From positions 1,612,001 through 1,676,000 of the forward strand of contig NZ_CP119127.1 in NCBI RefSeq assembly GCF_030128825.1: a stretch of DNA of 64,000 nucleotides, given 5' to 3'. Numbering within the stretch: the stretch's first letter is position 1; the number at the start of each line of letters is the position of its first letter. The stretch is from Sphingobium sp. WTD-1 (lineage in GTDB: Bacteria > Pseudomonadota > Alphaproteobacteria > Sphingomonadales > Sphingomonadaceae). Both the position numbers and the translations under genes were made by a program. Below are positions 1-7,793 of this stretch, piece after piece. The notes under the pieces are model-generated. The model had not been told where the DNA came from, searched no databases, and worked only from the letters and a program-made list of their open reading frames with translations.

Positions 1-85
1 CAACGTCCGCAACCGCACCCAGGTCGCCATCGCCGCCAGCCATTTCGGCTGGATGCGCCCGGCGCTGAGCCGCGCCGCCGACTGA
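1..85 (+). CDS. LuxR-family response regulator, C-terminal fragment
   Basis: Only the last 27 codons are present, read from base 2 to the TGA at 83-85; the gene starts left of the window. The residues VRNRTQVAIAA match the end of the LuxR/GerE helix-turn-helix (the VRNRTQAVAIA pattern after the recognition helix), followed by a short tail ending SRAAD. It would be the DNA-binding end of a two-component response regulator or similar activator. It lies 28 bp upstream of the Gfo/Idh/MocA gene on the same strand, but whether it regulates that pair cannot be told. Confidence 0.6.
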   Translation, partial: NVRNRTQVAIAASHFGWMRPALSRAAD

Positions 86-113
86 AAATTGCCCTCTTGG
101 CGGGAGACGCCGC

Positions 114-1217
114 ATGGATCGTTCGCGACGCGAGTTGATGGGGGGCATCGGCGCCGGGCTGGTGCTGGCCGGCATGGGCAGCACGGCTGCCTGCGCCGCG
201 CCACAGCGCAAGCTGGGCTATGCCATTGTCGGCCTGGGCTATTATGCCACGCAGCAGATCATGCCCAATTTCGCCGGCTGCGAGCATGCGAAGCTGGTCG
301 CGCTGGTCAGCGGCACGCCGGCCAAGCTGGCGCAATATGGCGACCAGTACGGCATCCCCAAGACGCATCACTACAGCTATGCCGATTTCGACCGCATCCG
401 CGACAATCCCGATATCGACATCGTCTATATCGTCCTGCCCAACAGCCTCCATGCCGAATATAGCATCCGCGCCGCGCAGGCGGGCAAGCATGTGATGTGC
501 GAGAAGCCGATGGCGGTGTCGGTGGCCGAATGCCAGGCGATGATCGCCGCCTGCGCCAAGGCCGGGCGCAAGCTGATGATCGGCTATCGCTCGCGCTTCG
601 AACCCTATAATAAACTGGCGATCGAGCTCGCGCGGGGTGGCCATGTCGGGCCGACGCGGATCATCACCGCCGAACATGGCTTTCCGATCAAGGCCGGGCA
701 ATGGCGGCTCGACAGGCCCCTGTCGGGCGGCGGATCGATGATGGATATCGGCATCTACAGCCTCAACGCCGCGCGCTACCTGACCGGCGAGGAGCCGGTG
801 GAGGTGAGCGCCATCGCCAGCACCGACCGCAGCGACCCGCGCTTCGCCACCGTGGAAGACCGGATCGACTTCATGCTGCGCTTCCCGTCGGGCATCATCG
901 CCAATTGCGTGTCGAGCTACAGCTCGGCCCATAATGGCTATCGGGTGGTCGGCACCCAGGGCTGGATCGATATGGAGCCCGCGACCCAATATAGCGGCCA
1001 GACGATGACGATCCGCAAGGATGGCGCGACCGCGCCGCGCACATTGGCAGCGCCGGCGAAGAACCAGTTTGCCGCCCAGCTCGACCATCTGCCCGAATGC
1101 ATCGCGAACGGCACCGCGCCGATCGTCGCGGGTGAGGAGGGGCTGGCCGACCTGCGCGTGATCGAGGCGATCTATCGCTCGGCGGCGGAGCATCGTTCGG
1201 TGAGCCTGCCCGCATGA
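114..1217 (+). CDS. Gfo/Idh/MocA-family oxidoreductase with Tat signal
   Basis: A 367-residue NAD(P)-dependent sugar oxidoreductase of the Gfo/Idh/MocA family. The N-terminus carries a twin-arginine motif (SRRELMGG) and a hydrophobic stretch ending near ACAAP, so it is probably exported folded to the periplasm like Zymomonas glucose-fructose oxidoreductase. The Rossmann motif is IVGLGYYA (about residues 36-43), and EKP, typical of the family, falls near 128-130. A CGGGAG ribosome site precedes the ATG. It overlaps the next gene by 4 bp, implying translational coupling with a lactonase; glucose-fructose oxidoreductase makes a lactone that such an enzyme would open. The actual sugar substrate is unknown. 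Confidence 0.85.
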   Translation: MDRSRRELMGGIGAGLVLAGMGSTAACAAPQRKLGYAIVGLGYYATQQIMPNFAGCEHAKLVALVSGTPAKLAQYGDQYGIPKTHHYSYADFDRIRDNPDIDIVYIVLPNSLHAEYSIRAAQAGKHVMCEKPMAVSVAECQAMIAACAKAGRKLMIGYRSRFEPYNKLAIELARGGHVGPTRIITAEHGFPIKAGQWRLDRPLSGGGSMMDIGIYSLNAARYLTGEEPVEVSAIASTDRSDPRFATVEDRIDFMLRFPSGIIANCVSSYSSAHNGYRVVGTQGWIDMEPATQYSGQTMTIRKDGATAPRTLAAPAKNQFAAQLDHLPECIANGTAPIVAGEEGLADLRVIEAIYRSAAEHRSVSLPA

Positions 1218-2236
1218 TCGATCGTCGCACCCTGCTGGCCGGGATGGCCGCCCTGCCGCTGACCCACGCCCTGACCCATGGTCTGGCCCACGCCGCCGAG
1301 CTGCCCGCCGCACGGATCGACCGGATCGACCCCGCGCTCGACCGCATCATCGCGCCCGGCGCGCAGGTGGAGATAGTGGCGCAGGGCTATCGCTGGGCCG
1401 AGGGGCCGACCTGGGCCGCGCCGATCGACGCGCTGCTGTTCGGCGATCCGCCCTCCAACATCGTCTATCGCTGGACCCGCAAGGATGGCGTGTCGCCCTT
1501 CCTCTCGCCCTCCGGCCTGCAGACCGCGATCCCCAAGGAGATTCGCGAAGCCGGCCTTAACGGCATCGCGATCGACAGGGACGGCCATCTGGTCGGCGCC
1601 GACAGCGGCACGCGCGCGATCGTGCGGGTGGACCTCAAGACGAAGGCGCGGACCATCCTGGCCGACCGCTATCAGGGCAAGCGCTTCAACAGCCCCAATG
1701 ACCTGACCATCGCGGCCGATGGCAGCATCTATTTCAGCGATCCGCCCTATGGCCTGACCGATGGCGACACGTCATCGCTGCGCGAGATCGGTTTCAACGG
1801 CCTCTATCGACTGACGCCCGATGGCATGGTGACGCTGATCGACGGCAGCCATCGCCGGCCCAATGGCGTCACCCTCTCGCCCGACGGCCGCACGCTGTAT
1901 CTGGCTCTGTCGGACGAGAAGCGGCCGCAGGTTCTGGCCTATAGTCTGGGGGCCGACGGCATGCCCACGGGGCAGCGCCTGTTCCGCGACATGGCCAGGG
2001 AACTGGCGGCCGGCGAGCCGGGCCTGCCCGACGGGATCAAGACTGCCCCGGACGGCATCGTCTTTGCCACCGGCCCCGGCGGCGTCCATGTCTGCGCGCC
2101 CGACGGCAGGCTGCTCGGCAAGGTCCGCACCGGCAAGGCGATCGCCAATTGCTGCATCGGCGAGGGCGGCAAGACATTGTTCCTGACATCGGCCGACCGG
2201 CTGGCGGCAGTGCCGCTGATATCCGGCGGCGGCTAG
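1214..2236 (+). CDS. SMP-30/gluconolactonase-family protein, exported
   Basis: A 340-residue six-bladed beta-propeller of the SMP-30/gluconolactonase/LRE family. DRRTLLAG followed by a hydrophobic stretch to about residue 27 looks like a Tat-type signal peptide. Family landmarks include RWAEGPTW (about 45-52), FNSPNDLTIAADGSIYFSDP (about 156-175, metal-binding loop region) and PNGVTLSPDGRTLY further on. The ATG overlaps the stop of the oxidoreductase gene by 4 bp, so the two are co-translated. The likely job is hydrolysis of an aldonolactone made by the partner in the periplasm. Substrate specificity is inferred from context only. Confidence 0.85.
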   Translation: MIDRRTLLAGMAALPLTHALTHGLAHAAELPAARIDRIDPALDRIIAPGAQVEIVAQGYRWAEGPTWAAPIDALLFGDPPSNIVYRWTRKDGVSPFLSPSGLQTAIPKEIREAGLNGIAIDRDGHLVGADSGTRAIVRVDLKTKARTILADRYQGKRFNSPNDLTIAADGSIYFSDPPYGLTDGDTSSLREIGFNGLYRLTPDGMVTLIDGSHRRPNGVTLSPDGRTLYLALSDEKRPQVLAYSLGADGMPTGQRLFRDMARELAAGEPGLPDGIKTAPDGIVFATGPGGVHVCAPDGRLLGKVRTGKAIANCCIGEGGKTLFLTSADRLAAVPLISGGG

Positions 2237-2244
2237 CGACCAGT

Positions 2245-2376
2245 GACGATGTCGGGCTTTGACGGCTGACGACCATCTCCCGTCATTGCGAGCGTAGCGA
2301 AGCAATCCATCTCGCGCCGGTGGATTGCTTCGCTACGCTCGCAATGACGATGTCGGATTTTAGCGGCTAACGACCA
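2245..2376. repeat. REP-like perfect palindrome inside a direct repeat
   Basis: Positions 2281-2309 and 2321-2349 are perfect inverted repeats of 29 bp around an 11-nt loop; the core GCGAGCGTAGCGAAGCAATCC resembles the common sphingomonad/alphaproteobacterial REP element. The palindrome is flanked by a 31-bp direct repeat at 2245-2275 and 2346-2376 (26 of 31 identical by eye). It lies just after the lactonase stop codon and could act as a bidirectional transcription stop or mRNA stabiliser. Confidence 0.8.
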
Positions 2377-2485
2377 ATTTTGGTCGCTTACAGAACATCG
2401 TATAAGCCTTCTAAGCAAACATGGAATTTTGCGGTAAAAATTATTTAAATCCTTCATTTAATCCTGCTTAAAACTGAAACAATAA

Positions 2486-2842
2486 TTAATCTACCACAGA
2501 TATATCGTCCCTTGCTATAATATCCGTCATTATAATATTAATGTCCAAATCATTTTGATCCAATCTTCTTAGAAAAACTGACGATGATTTTATCGCTTTT
2601 CCAACAAAATCAAAAACAATTCCTGATATTTCATCATTCTCTCCAAAATCATGATTGTCATAACACTTATCTGCAAATAATTTCATTTCAACTACAGAGC
2701 CACAAGTGTATGTATCGCTAATTCCAAATTGCTTTCCAGTAAACTCCATATTTTTCGGCCAAAATTTGAGAATTTCTCTAATTAATGATTTAAGGTCTTC
2801 ATTTTTAATTTCAATTATTGGAAATGAGCCGTCTATCCACAT
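2486..2842 (-). CDS. AT-rich orphan gene, unknown function
   Basis: A 118-residue acidic protein beginning MWIDGSFPII and ending ARDDISVVD. I do not recognise a family. It has no signal peptide or membrane segment. The gene and its flanks (about 2380-2900) are strikingly AT-rich compared with everything around, with codons such as ATA, AAT and TTT that neighbours avoid, so it was acquired by transfer. AAAAAAGGGA lies directly against the ATG at 2848; the ATG at 2842, six bases further, has better spacing and is chosen here. Small acidic orphan genes of this kind are often immunity or anti-toxin proteins, but nothing here proves that. Confidence 0.5.
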   Translation of the reverse strand: MWIDGSFPIIEIKNEDLKSLIREILKFWPKNMEFTGKQFGISDTYTCGSVVEMKLFADKCYDNHDFGENDEISGIVFDFVGKAIKSSSVFLRRLDQNDLDINIIMTDIIARDDISVVD

Positions 2843-2848
2843 CACCAT

Positions 2849-3185
2849 TCCCTTTTTTGTATAGAGATTTGGCTTTAATGGCTCTCATTCTGGATGTTGG
2901 TCAATCGTGACATGACTTTATGGAGCGAAAACTCACTAAAGGAGACGCGAACGGCTGCCTTCTCGAACATGTTGCGCGAATTGGAAGCGCAACAGACCAA
3001 ACGGGTTGTGGGCAACATATCGGTGGATGCTTAGGTCCACGTTTCATGCAATGGCAGGGTTTCGCCGTTAACGTCTGCCATAGATATATTTTTGTCCAAA
3101 ACCGGCCATTCCGCTCCCCACCCCTTTTTGTCATAGCCTCCTGTGCGGGGATGGCGCTGTGAATCCGGCACCGCCTTGGGCAGGA
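2849..3185. other. Intergenic, no gene supported
   Basis: Two short open frames on opposite strands overlap here (about 2901-3162), but neither has a convincing ribosome site or a recognisable product. It is a transition from AT-rich transferred DNA back to host DNA. I see no RNA gene or repeat in it. Confidence 0.5.
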
Positions 3186-4052
3186 TTATTCCAGCATCGC
3201 GGCCAGGGCCGGGGTCACATATTCCTGGCCGCCCGTTTCGGTGCGCAGGATGAGGCGGGCAGCGAGGTCGTGGCGGGTGGCGAGGGCCATGCCGCGATCG
3301 GCGCCCAGCACGGTGATTGCAGTCGCCCAGGCGTCGGCCAGCATGGTGGAGGTGTGAAGCACGGTGACGGCGGCAACGCCCTCCGCAATGGGCGCGCCGG
3401 TCGCAGGGTTAATGCTGTGCGACAGGCGGCGATCACCCTCCATCCGGTAGCGGCGATAATCGCCCGAACTGGCCATGGAAAGGCCGCAGAGCGCGACCCG
3501 CAGCGTCGGGAGGTCGAGGCCCGGCGGGACTTCGGCATCGACCCACCAGGGCTGGATATCGGGCTTCACCCCTTCGCCGCGCAATTCGCCGCCAATTTCC
3601 ATCAGGAAGTTGGGGAGGCCGAGGCTGCGCAGGCAGGCCGCGACCGCATCGACGGCATAGCCCTTGGCAATGCCTGAAAAATCGAGCGCGACGTCGGCGG
3701 TGCGCCGGGCGCGGTCGTCATTGAGTTCGATGCAGGTCCAGGGCGCGACCGAGGCGGTGGCGCTGCCGCCGGCGAGGGCCGGGCCGAAGCCCCAGCGGGC
3801 GACGATGCCGCCGATCGCCGGGTCGAAGGCGCCGTTCGACAGGCGGGCCATGGCAAGGCCCGCGCGCAACACGCCCATCATCGCGGGCGGCAGGCGGGTC
3901 CATTGGCCGATCGGGCTGCGGTTGAAGCGGCTGATGTCGGAGCCGGCTTCCCAATTGCTCATCTCGCCGATCACGGCGGCCAGCACGGCCTCGATATGGG
4001 CCTGGCAGTCGGCGGGCGGATCGACGATGCGGGCCGACCATGTGGTGCCCAT
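3186..4052 (-). CDS. apbE: ApbE-family FAD:protein FMN transferase
   Basis: ApbE transfers FMN from FAD onto a Ser/Thr of extracytoplasmic redox proteins. The 288-residue product begins MGTTWSARI, the start of the ApbE core (TMGTxW). It has the SNWEAGSDISRFNR segment near residues 39-52, the DFSGIAKGYAVDAV segment (FAD binding) and the C-terminal DAWATAITVLG region. The ATG at 4052 is preceded by GGGAGGA seven bases away; an upstream frame is open, so a slightly longer N-terminus is possible. No signal peptide is seen with this start. It is last in a four-gene minus-strand operon whose DUF2271 member carries a flavinylation-type motif. Confidence 0.85.
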   Translation of the reverse strand: MGTTWSARIVDPPADCQAHIEAVLAAVIGEMSNWEAGSDISRFNRSPIGQWTRLPPAMMGVLRAGLAMARLSNGAFDPAIGGIVARWGFGPALAGGSATASVAPWTCIELNDDRARRTADVALDFSGIAKGYAVDAVAACLRSLGLPNFLMEIGGELRGEGVKPDIQPWWVDAEVPPGLDLPTLRVALCGLSMASSGDYRRYRMEGDRRLSHSINPATGAPIAEGVAAVTVLHTSTMLADAWATAITVLGADRGMALATRHDLAARLILRTETGGQEYVTPALAAMLE

Positions 4053-4162
4053 GGTCGGTCCTCCCAAAGTGACGATAGCGCCCTGACGCTGGCGCCCGGC
4101 AAATTGCTCGGGCGACAGGTCGGGCGCTATCGCGATCCGGACGGGATGGCCGGCGGGCCGGG

Positions 4163-5044
4163 TCAGGGCGCCAGCACTTCCAGCGTGGTGATGTAGGAGG
4201 CGCGCTTCTGCGGCGGGCCGGCCGGCGGCGCGGGCGGTGCGCCCTCCGGCTTGCCGCCCTGCGCGCCCGGACCACCGGGGCCGCCAGGGCCGCCTTCGCG
4301 GCCGCCACCTGTGCTGGCGTTCAGCCAGTACATGCCGGGGGCGCCCCATTTGACGGCCAGCTTGCCATCCTTGTCGGTGACGAGGTCCATCTGGCCCAGC
4401 GCATCGCGATAACGGATGCCGCCGGGGATGACGGTGACCTTGAGGTCGGCGGCGGGCTTGCCATCGAGCAGGAACTGGAAGGTCGCGGTCTCGCCCGATA
4501 CCAGGTCATTGGGATGGGTCACCGGGACCAGTTCGATGCCGGTGCCGGTCGGCTTGAAGATGGTGGTGGTCGGCGCGCCCAGCGTCACGAAGATCTCGTT
4601 GCGGTTGCTTGCCTCGGCGGTCTGGACATTGGTGGCGCCGGCGGGGATCGCCTGGGCCAGAGTGGCCTTGGTGGTGCCGCGCGGCAGGCGCTCCTGCTTG
4701 CCGTTGAGAGTGTAGCTGCCCATCACCATGGTCGAGACATTGGCGATGCGATAGGTGCCGGGCTTGGTCAGATGCACGTCGAAGGTCGAGCGATATTTGC
4801 CGGTGGCGGCATTTTCGATCTTGCCGGTGCTGCCATCCGGCTCGGTCACGGCGATGCCGTCGGTGCGCATCGGGAAATGTTCGAAATAGAAGAGGTCGTT
4901 GGAAACCGCCGCGTCGACCGTCACCCAGCTGTCGGTGCCCGACAGGGTGGTGGAGGAGGGCAGCATCCACTGACGATGCGCCTGGGCCGCGCCGGAGAGC
5001 ATCAGGGCGGCAAGCGCGCCCGCGATCAGATATTTGGCTTTCAT
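4163..5044 (-). CDS. DUF4198-family periplasmic protein
   Basis: A 293-residue secreted protein with signal peptide MKAKYLIAGALAALMLSGAAQA (cleavage near residue 22), then HRQWMLPSST and a DUF4198-type beta-sandwich. The C-terminal third holds a Gly/Pro-rich linker (GGPGGPGGPG, about 252-262) before a final strand ending TLEVLAP. DUF4198 proteins are periplasmic and frequently sit beside metal-uptake or PepSY/ApbE genes. Here it lies between DUF2271 and apbE, with small gaps, in one transcription unit. Its role in the redox system is unknown; metal binding is plausible from the HRQW start of the mature protein. Confidence 0.8.
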   Translation of the reverse strand: MKAKYLIAGALAALMLSGAAQAHRQWMLPSSTTLSGTDSWVTVDAAVSNDLFYFEHFPMRTDGIAVTEPDGSTGKIENAATGKYRSTFDVHLTKPGTYRIANVSTMVMGSYTLNGKQERLPRGTTKATLAQAIPAGATNVQTAEASNRNEIFVTLGAPTTTIFKPTGTGIELVPVTHPNDLVSGETATFQFLLDGKPAADLKVTVIPGGIRYRDALGQMDLVTDKDGKLAVKWGAPGMYWLNASTGGGREGGPGGPGGPGAQGGKPEGAPPAPPAGPPQKRASYITTLEVLAP

Positions 5045-5059
5045 GGTCTTTGTCCCCTG

Positions 5060-5593
5060 TTACTTGCCGAAGCTGACGCTGACGGCGCCGAGTTCGCTGC
5101 TGCCCTGCGCCTTGGCGGCGACGCCGGGCTTGGCCGGCCAGGTGAAGGGCAGGCGGACCAACTCGCGGCCGCCGACTTCACGGGCGGCTTCCACGACCAG
5201 CGTATATTTGCCCGGACCCAGGGCGCCGAGCGGCCCCTTGCCGGCGGTGAAGGCGATCTTCTGGTCGCCCGGCGCGCGGGTCGCGCCCGATACGCCATCG
5301 GCCGGGAAGCTCATCGTGCGGCCCGACACGCGCCACCACTGGCGGATGTCGCGCAGCCATTTGGTGCCTTCGCCCTTGGCCTTGTCGACATCATACCAGA
5401 CCGCGAGCGTGCGGGGGGCAGCGCCCTCCTTCTCCAGCCAGATGGCGACATAGGGGCGGTGATATTCAGCGACCGACAGGCGCGGGATATTGACCGTGAC
5501 GGTCATGGTCTGCGCGGTGGCCGGCGCGGCCAGCGCACCGGTGGCGCCAAGCGCGGCACCGCCAGACAGGATGAGCTTGGGACTGATCGGCAT
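5060..5593 (-). CDS. DUF2271 protein with flavinylation motif
   Basis: A 177-residue exported protein: signal peptide to about residue 28 (cleavage after ATA), then the DUF2271 domain with YVAIWLEKEG and WYDVDK. Residues 99-105 read DGVSGAT (bases 5279-5299), the DxxSGAT-type motif to which ApbE attaches FMN in NqrC/RnfG-like proteins. ApbE is encoded two genes downstream, and a PepSY-type membrane protein immediately upstream. I infer that this protein is a covalent flavoprotein taking part in periplasmic electron transfer. The start ATG at 5593 is chosen because it opens a clean signal peptide. Confidence 0.8.
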   Translation of the reverse strand: MPISPKLILSGGAALGATGALAAPATAQTMTVTVNIPRLSVAEYHRPYVAIWLEKEGAAPRTLAVWYDVDKAKGEGTKWLRDIRQWWRVSGRTMSFPADGVSGATRAPGDQKIAFTAGKGPLGALGPGKYTLVVEAAREVGGRELVRLPFTWPAKPGVAAKAQGSSELGAVSVSFGK

Positions 5594-5610
5594 GGAAAGA
5601 TGGACCCCCG

Positions 5611-6255
5611 TTAGTGGATGAAGAGGATGGCGAGCAGCGCCGGCAGCGCCAGGCCGATCGCGACCAGCGGCCAGGTGCTCGGCCGCTTGGCGGCGTGCAA
5701 CTGGAGCAGCAGCAGGCCGGTCAGCGCGAACAGGAAGCAGGCGACGGCGAAGATATCGATGAACCATTTCCACACGGTGCCGGCATTGCGGCCCTTGTGC
5801 AGGTCATTGAGGTAGCTGACCCAGCCGCGGCTGGTCGCTTCGCTGGTGACCTTGCCGTCATGCCGGTCGATCGACACCCAGCCATCGCCGCCGGGACGCG
5901 GCAGGGCAAGATAGACTTCGTCCGCCGACCATTCCGCCTCGCCCGCGCCGCTCTGGCCGATTTCCTTTTCGATCCATTGGGCGATCGGGGCGGGCAGGGG
6001 CTTCTTGGCGTCGGGCGCGTCATCGGCCGCGACCAGCTTCAACAGCGGGGCGGGCAGGGTGGCGCTCTTCTCCACGGTCTGGGGCGAACCCTCGACATCG
6101 GCAGCGTGGTTGAGGGTGATGCCGGTGAAGGCGAAGAGCAGCAGGCCGATCAGGCTGATCGCCGAACTCACCCAATGCCAGGTATGCAGCTGCTTCAGCC
6201 AGAATGCCTTGGCGCTCTTCTTTTTCTTGGGCTGGGTGCGGGCGGGAGCGTGCAT
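5611..6255 (-). CDS. PepSY-associated membrane protein
   Basis: A 214-residue inner-membrane protein. A basic N-terminus (KKKKSAKAFWLKQLHTWHW) leads into a first membrane segment (about 33-50), a periplasmic domain of about 100 residues with WVSIDRHDGKV and WVSYLNDLHKGRNAG, and two C-terminal membrane segments ending LLAILFIH. The HTWHW and LHKGR histidines are typical of PepSY_TM proteins, which are thought to carry electrons, probably through heme, across the membrane. It heads the DUF2271-DUF4198-apbE operon. The ATG at 6255 is preferred; a TTG at 6321 is the alternative. Confidence 0.8.
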   Translation of the reverse strand: MHAPARTQPKKKKSAKAFWLKQLHTWHWVSSAISLIGLLLFAFTGITLNHAADVEGSPQTVEKSATLPAPLLKLVAADDAPDAKKPLPAPIAQWIEKEIGQSGAGEAEWSADEVYLALPRPGGDGWVSIDRHDGKVTSEATSRGWVSYLNDLHKGRNAGTVWKWFIDIFAVACFLFALTGLLLLQLHAAKRPSTWPLVAIGLALPALLAILFIH

Positions 6256-6300
6256 CGAGGGAAGGGCGAGTCCTGTGGGAAATGAGGTGGCCCGAATAAC

Positions 6301-6313
6301 GCGAACGACTCGC
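6301..6313 (-). promoter_or_regulatory. Possible Fur-like operator
   Basis: GCGA-N5-TCGC is a short perfect inverted repeat 45 bp upstream of the PepSY-ApbE operon, next to an AT-rich stretch. Iron-regulated genes of sphingomonads often carry GCGA/TCGC dyads recognised by Fur. The dyad is seen; the regulator is a guess. Confidence 0.3.
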
Positions 6314-6564
6314 AATTGCAAACCGCTCGCAACAGGAAAAATGTATCAAAATGTAAGCGGTCGGGAACCAAAGCGCCGCACGCGCGTCTCCGCCTGCCGC
6401 CTCCTGCTTGACCACCATACTTGACGGGTGCGGCACGCCCCCCTAGCGAAATCAGCTTGGACAGCGATGTCGCGGGGATGCGATGTCTGTTTATCGGCCC
6501 TTATCCAGGCCGTTGCTGGCCGTTGGGCCCGTCGTCCAGACGGGGCCGTGACAAGGGACGATTT

Positions 6565-7671
6565 ATGCTGCTTTCGGTTGCCGCCACTGGAATGATGCTG
6601 ATGGCGGGACAGGGGGAGGTCGTGGACAGCGGCGCTCCTGTGGTGCCGGCCGCGGCCGTGGCGCTTGCGCCGGCGGAAACGTCCCAGCCGGTCCCTGTCG
6701 GTCCGGTCCAGCCCGCACAGGCGCCGTCACCCGACAGCCCCTATCCGCCGCCGGTCGTGCTGCCGACGCTAAGCCCGATCGCGGAGCAGCCCAAGGAAGA
6801 GGTGCCGGTCGATCCGAATGCGATCGTCGTGACCGGCGATACCGGGCTGCGCAAGCGCGATCCCTTCGCCGCGATCAACGAACAGTCTTTCGAGGCGGTC
6901 CAGGCGGTCGACAAGGCGCTGATCGAGCCGGTGGCCAAGGCCTATAACAAGGGTCTGCCGCGCCCGGTGCGCAAGGGACTGCGCAATTTCTTCTCGAATC
7001 TGGGCGAGCCGGTCGTGTTCGCGGCCTATATGCTGCAGTTCAAGCCGGGCAAGGCGTTCGAGACGGCCGGTCGCTTCGGCATCAACAGCACGCTGGGCTT
7101 CCTTGGCCTGTTCGATGTCGCCAAACGCAAGCCGTTCAACCTGCCCTATCGTCCCAATGGTCTGGCCAACACGCTGGGCTTTTATGGCATCGGTCCTGGC
7201 CCCTATATGTATCTGCCGCTGGTTGGCCCGACCACGCTGCGCGACATCATCGGCGACACGGTCGACAAGATGATCCTGCCCTTCGCGGTGGGCAAGCCCT
7301 TCACCCAGCCCACGGTCGTCATCCCGATGGCGGTGCTGGACCAGCTGGGCGAGCGCGCGGCGTTCGACGAGCGCATCCAGGCGATCCGTTCCGACGACAA
7401 TCCCTATGGCAGCTATCGCGACCTCTATCTCAACCAGCGCAAGGCGGAGATCGAGGCGCTGCACGGTCGCTACACGCCGGGCGTGACGCCGGTCTATGGT
7501 CCGGGGCTGCGCGTGCCGGGCAAGGACAAGCCGGCAGCTGACGCGCCGGTCGCGCCGGAGGCTGCGGCCCCGGTTGCTGCGGAGCCGGCACCGGCGCCCA
7601 CGCCTGTACCTGTGCCCGAACCGGCGCCCAAGCCGCTGATGGTGCAGCCGCTGCTCGCCGATCCGCGCTGA
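6565..7671 (+). CDS. mlaA: MlaA-family phospholipid transport lipoprotein
   Basis: MlaA (VacJ) is the outer-membrane component that removes mislocalised phospholipids with the MlaFEDB system. The 368-residue product opens with a hydrophobic N-terminus, then a Pro/Ala-rich linker, then the MlaA core: DPFAAINEQSFEAVQAVDK, NFFSNLGEPV, GRFGINSTLGFLGLFDVA and GIGPGPYMYLPLVGPTTLRD. No lipobox cysteine is visible near the start, unusual for the family. The C-terminus is an added Pro/Ala-rich tail (PAPAPTPVPVPEPAPK) not part of the core. Start 6565 has AAGGGA upstream. Confidence 0.88.
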   Translation: MLLSVAATGMMLMAGQGEVVDSGAPVVPAAAVALAPAETSQPVPVGPVQPAQAPSPDSPYPPPVVLPTLSPIAEQPKEEVPVDPNAIVVTGDTGLRKRDPFAAINEQSFEAVQAVDKALIEPVAKAYNKGLPRPVRKGLRNFFSNLGEPVVFAAYMLQFKPGKAFETAGRFGINSTLGFLGLFDVAKRKPFNLPYRPNGLANTLGFYGIGPGPYMYLPLVGPTTLRDIIGDTVDKMILPFAVGKPFTQPTVVIPMAVLDQLGERAAFDERIQAIRSDDNPYGSYRDLYLNQRKAEIEALHGRYTPGVTPVYGPGLRVPGKDKPAADAPVAPEAAAPVAAEPAPAPTPVPVPEPAPKPLMVQPLLADPR

Positions 7672-7693
7672 TCGCAGCGAAGACACGGAAAAG

Positions 7694-7740
7694 AAAAAGG
7701 CGCCCGATCACTGGATCGGGCGCCTTTTTCTTTTTTTTTT
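7694..7740 (+). terminator. Intrinsic terminator after mlaA
   Basis: A perfect 16-bp stem (7694-7709 with 7714-7729, loop ACTG) is followed by C and ten T residues at 7731-7740. It can end mlaA transcription. The A-tract on the left side of the stem would let it work for the converging gdhB transcript too. Twelve G residues follow at 7741-7752. Confidence 0.9.
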
Positions 7741-7793
7741 GGGGGGGGGGGGCGGCTGAAACCCCTTCCCGCTGAGGGGAAGGGGCGATGGCC

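Noticed and set aside
2901..3162. Two opposed frames of about 80 codons
   Set aside because: They are antisense to each other, lack ribosome sites and have no recognisable product.
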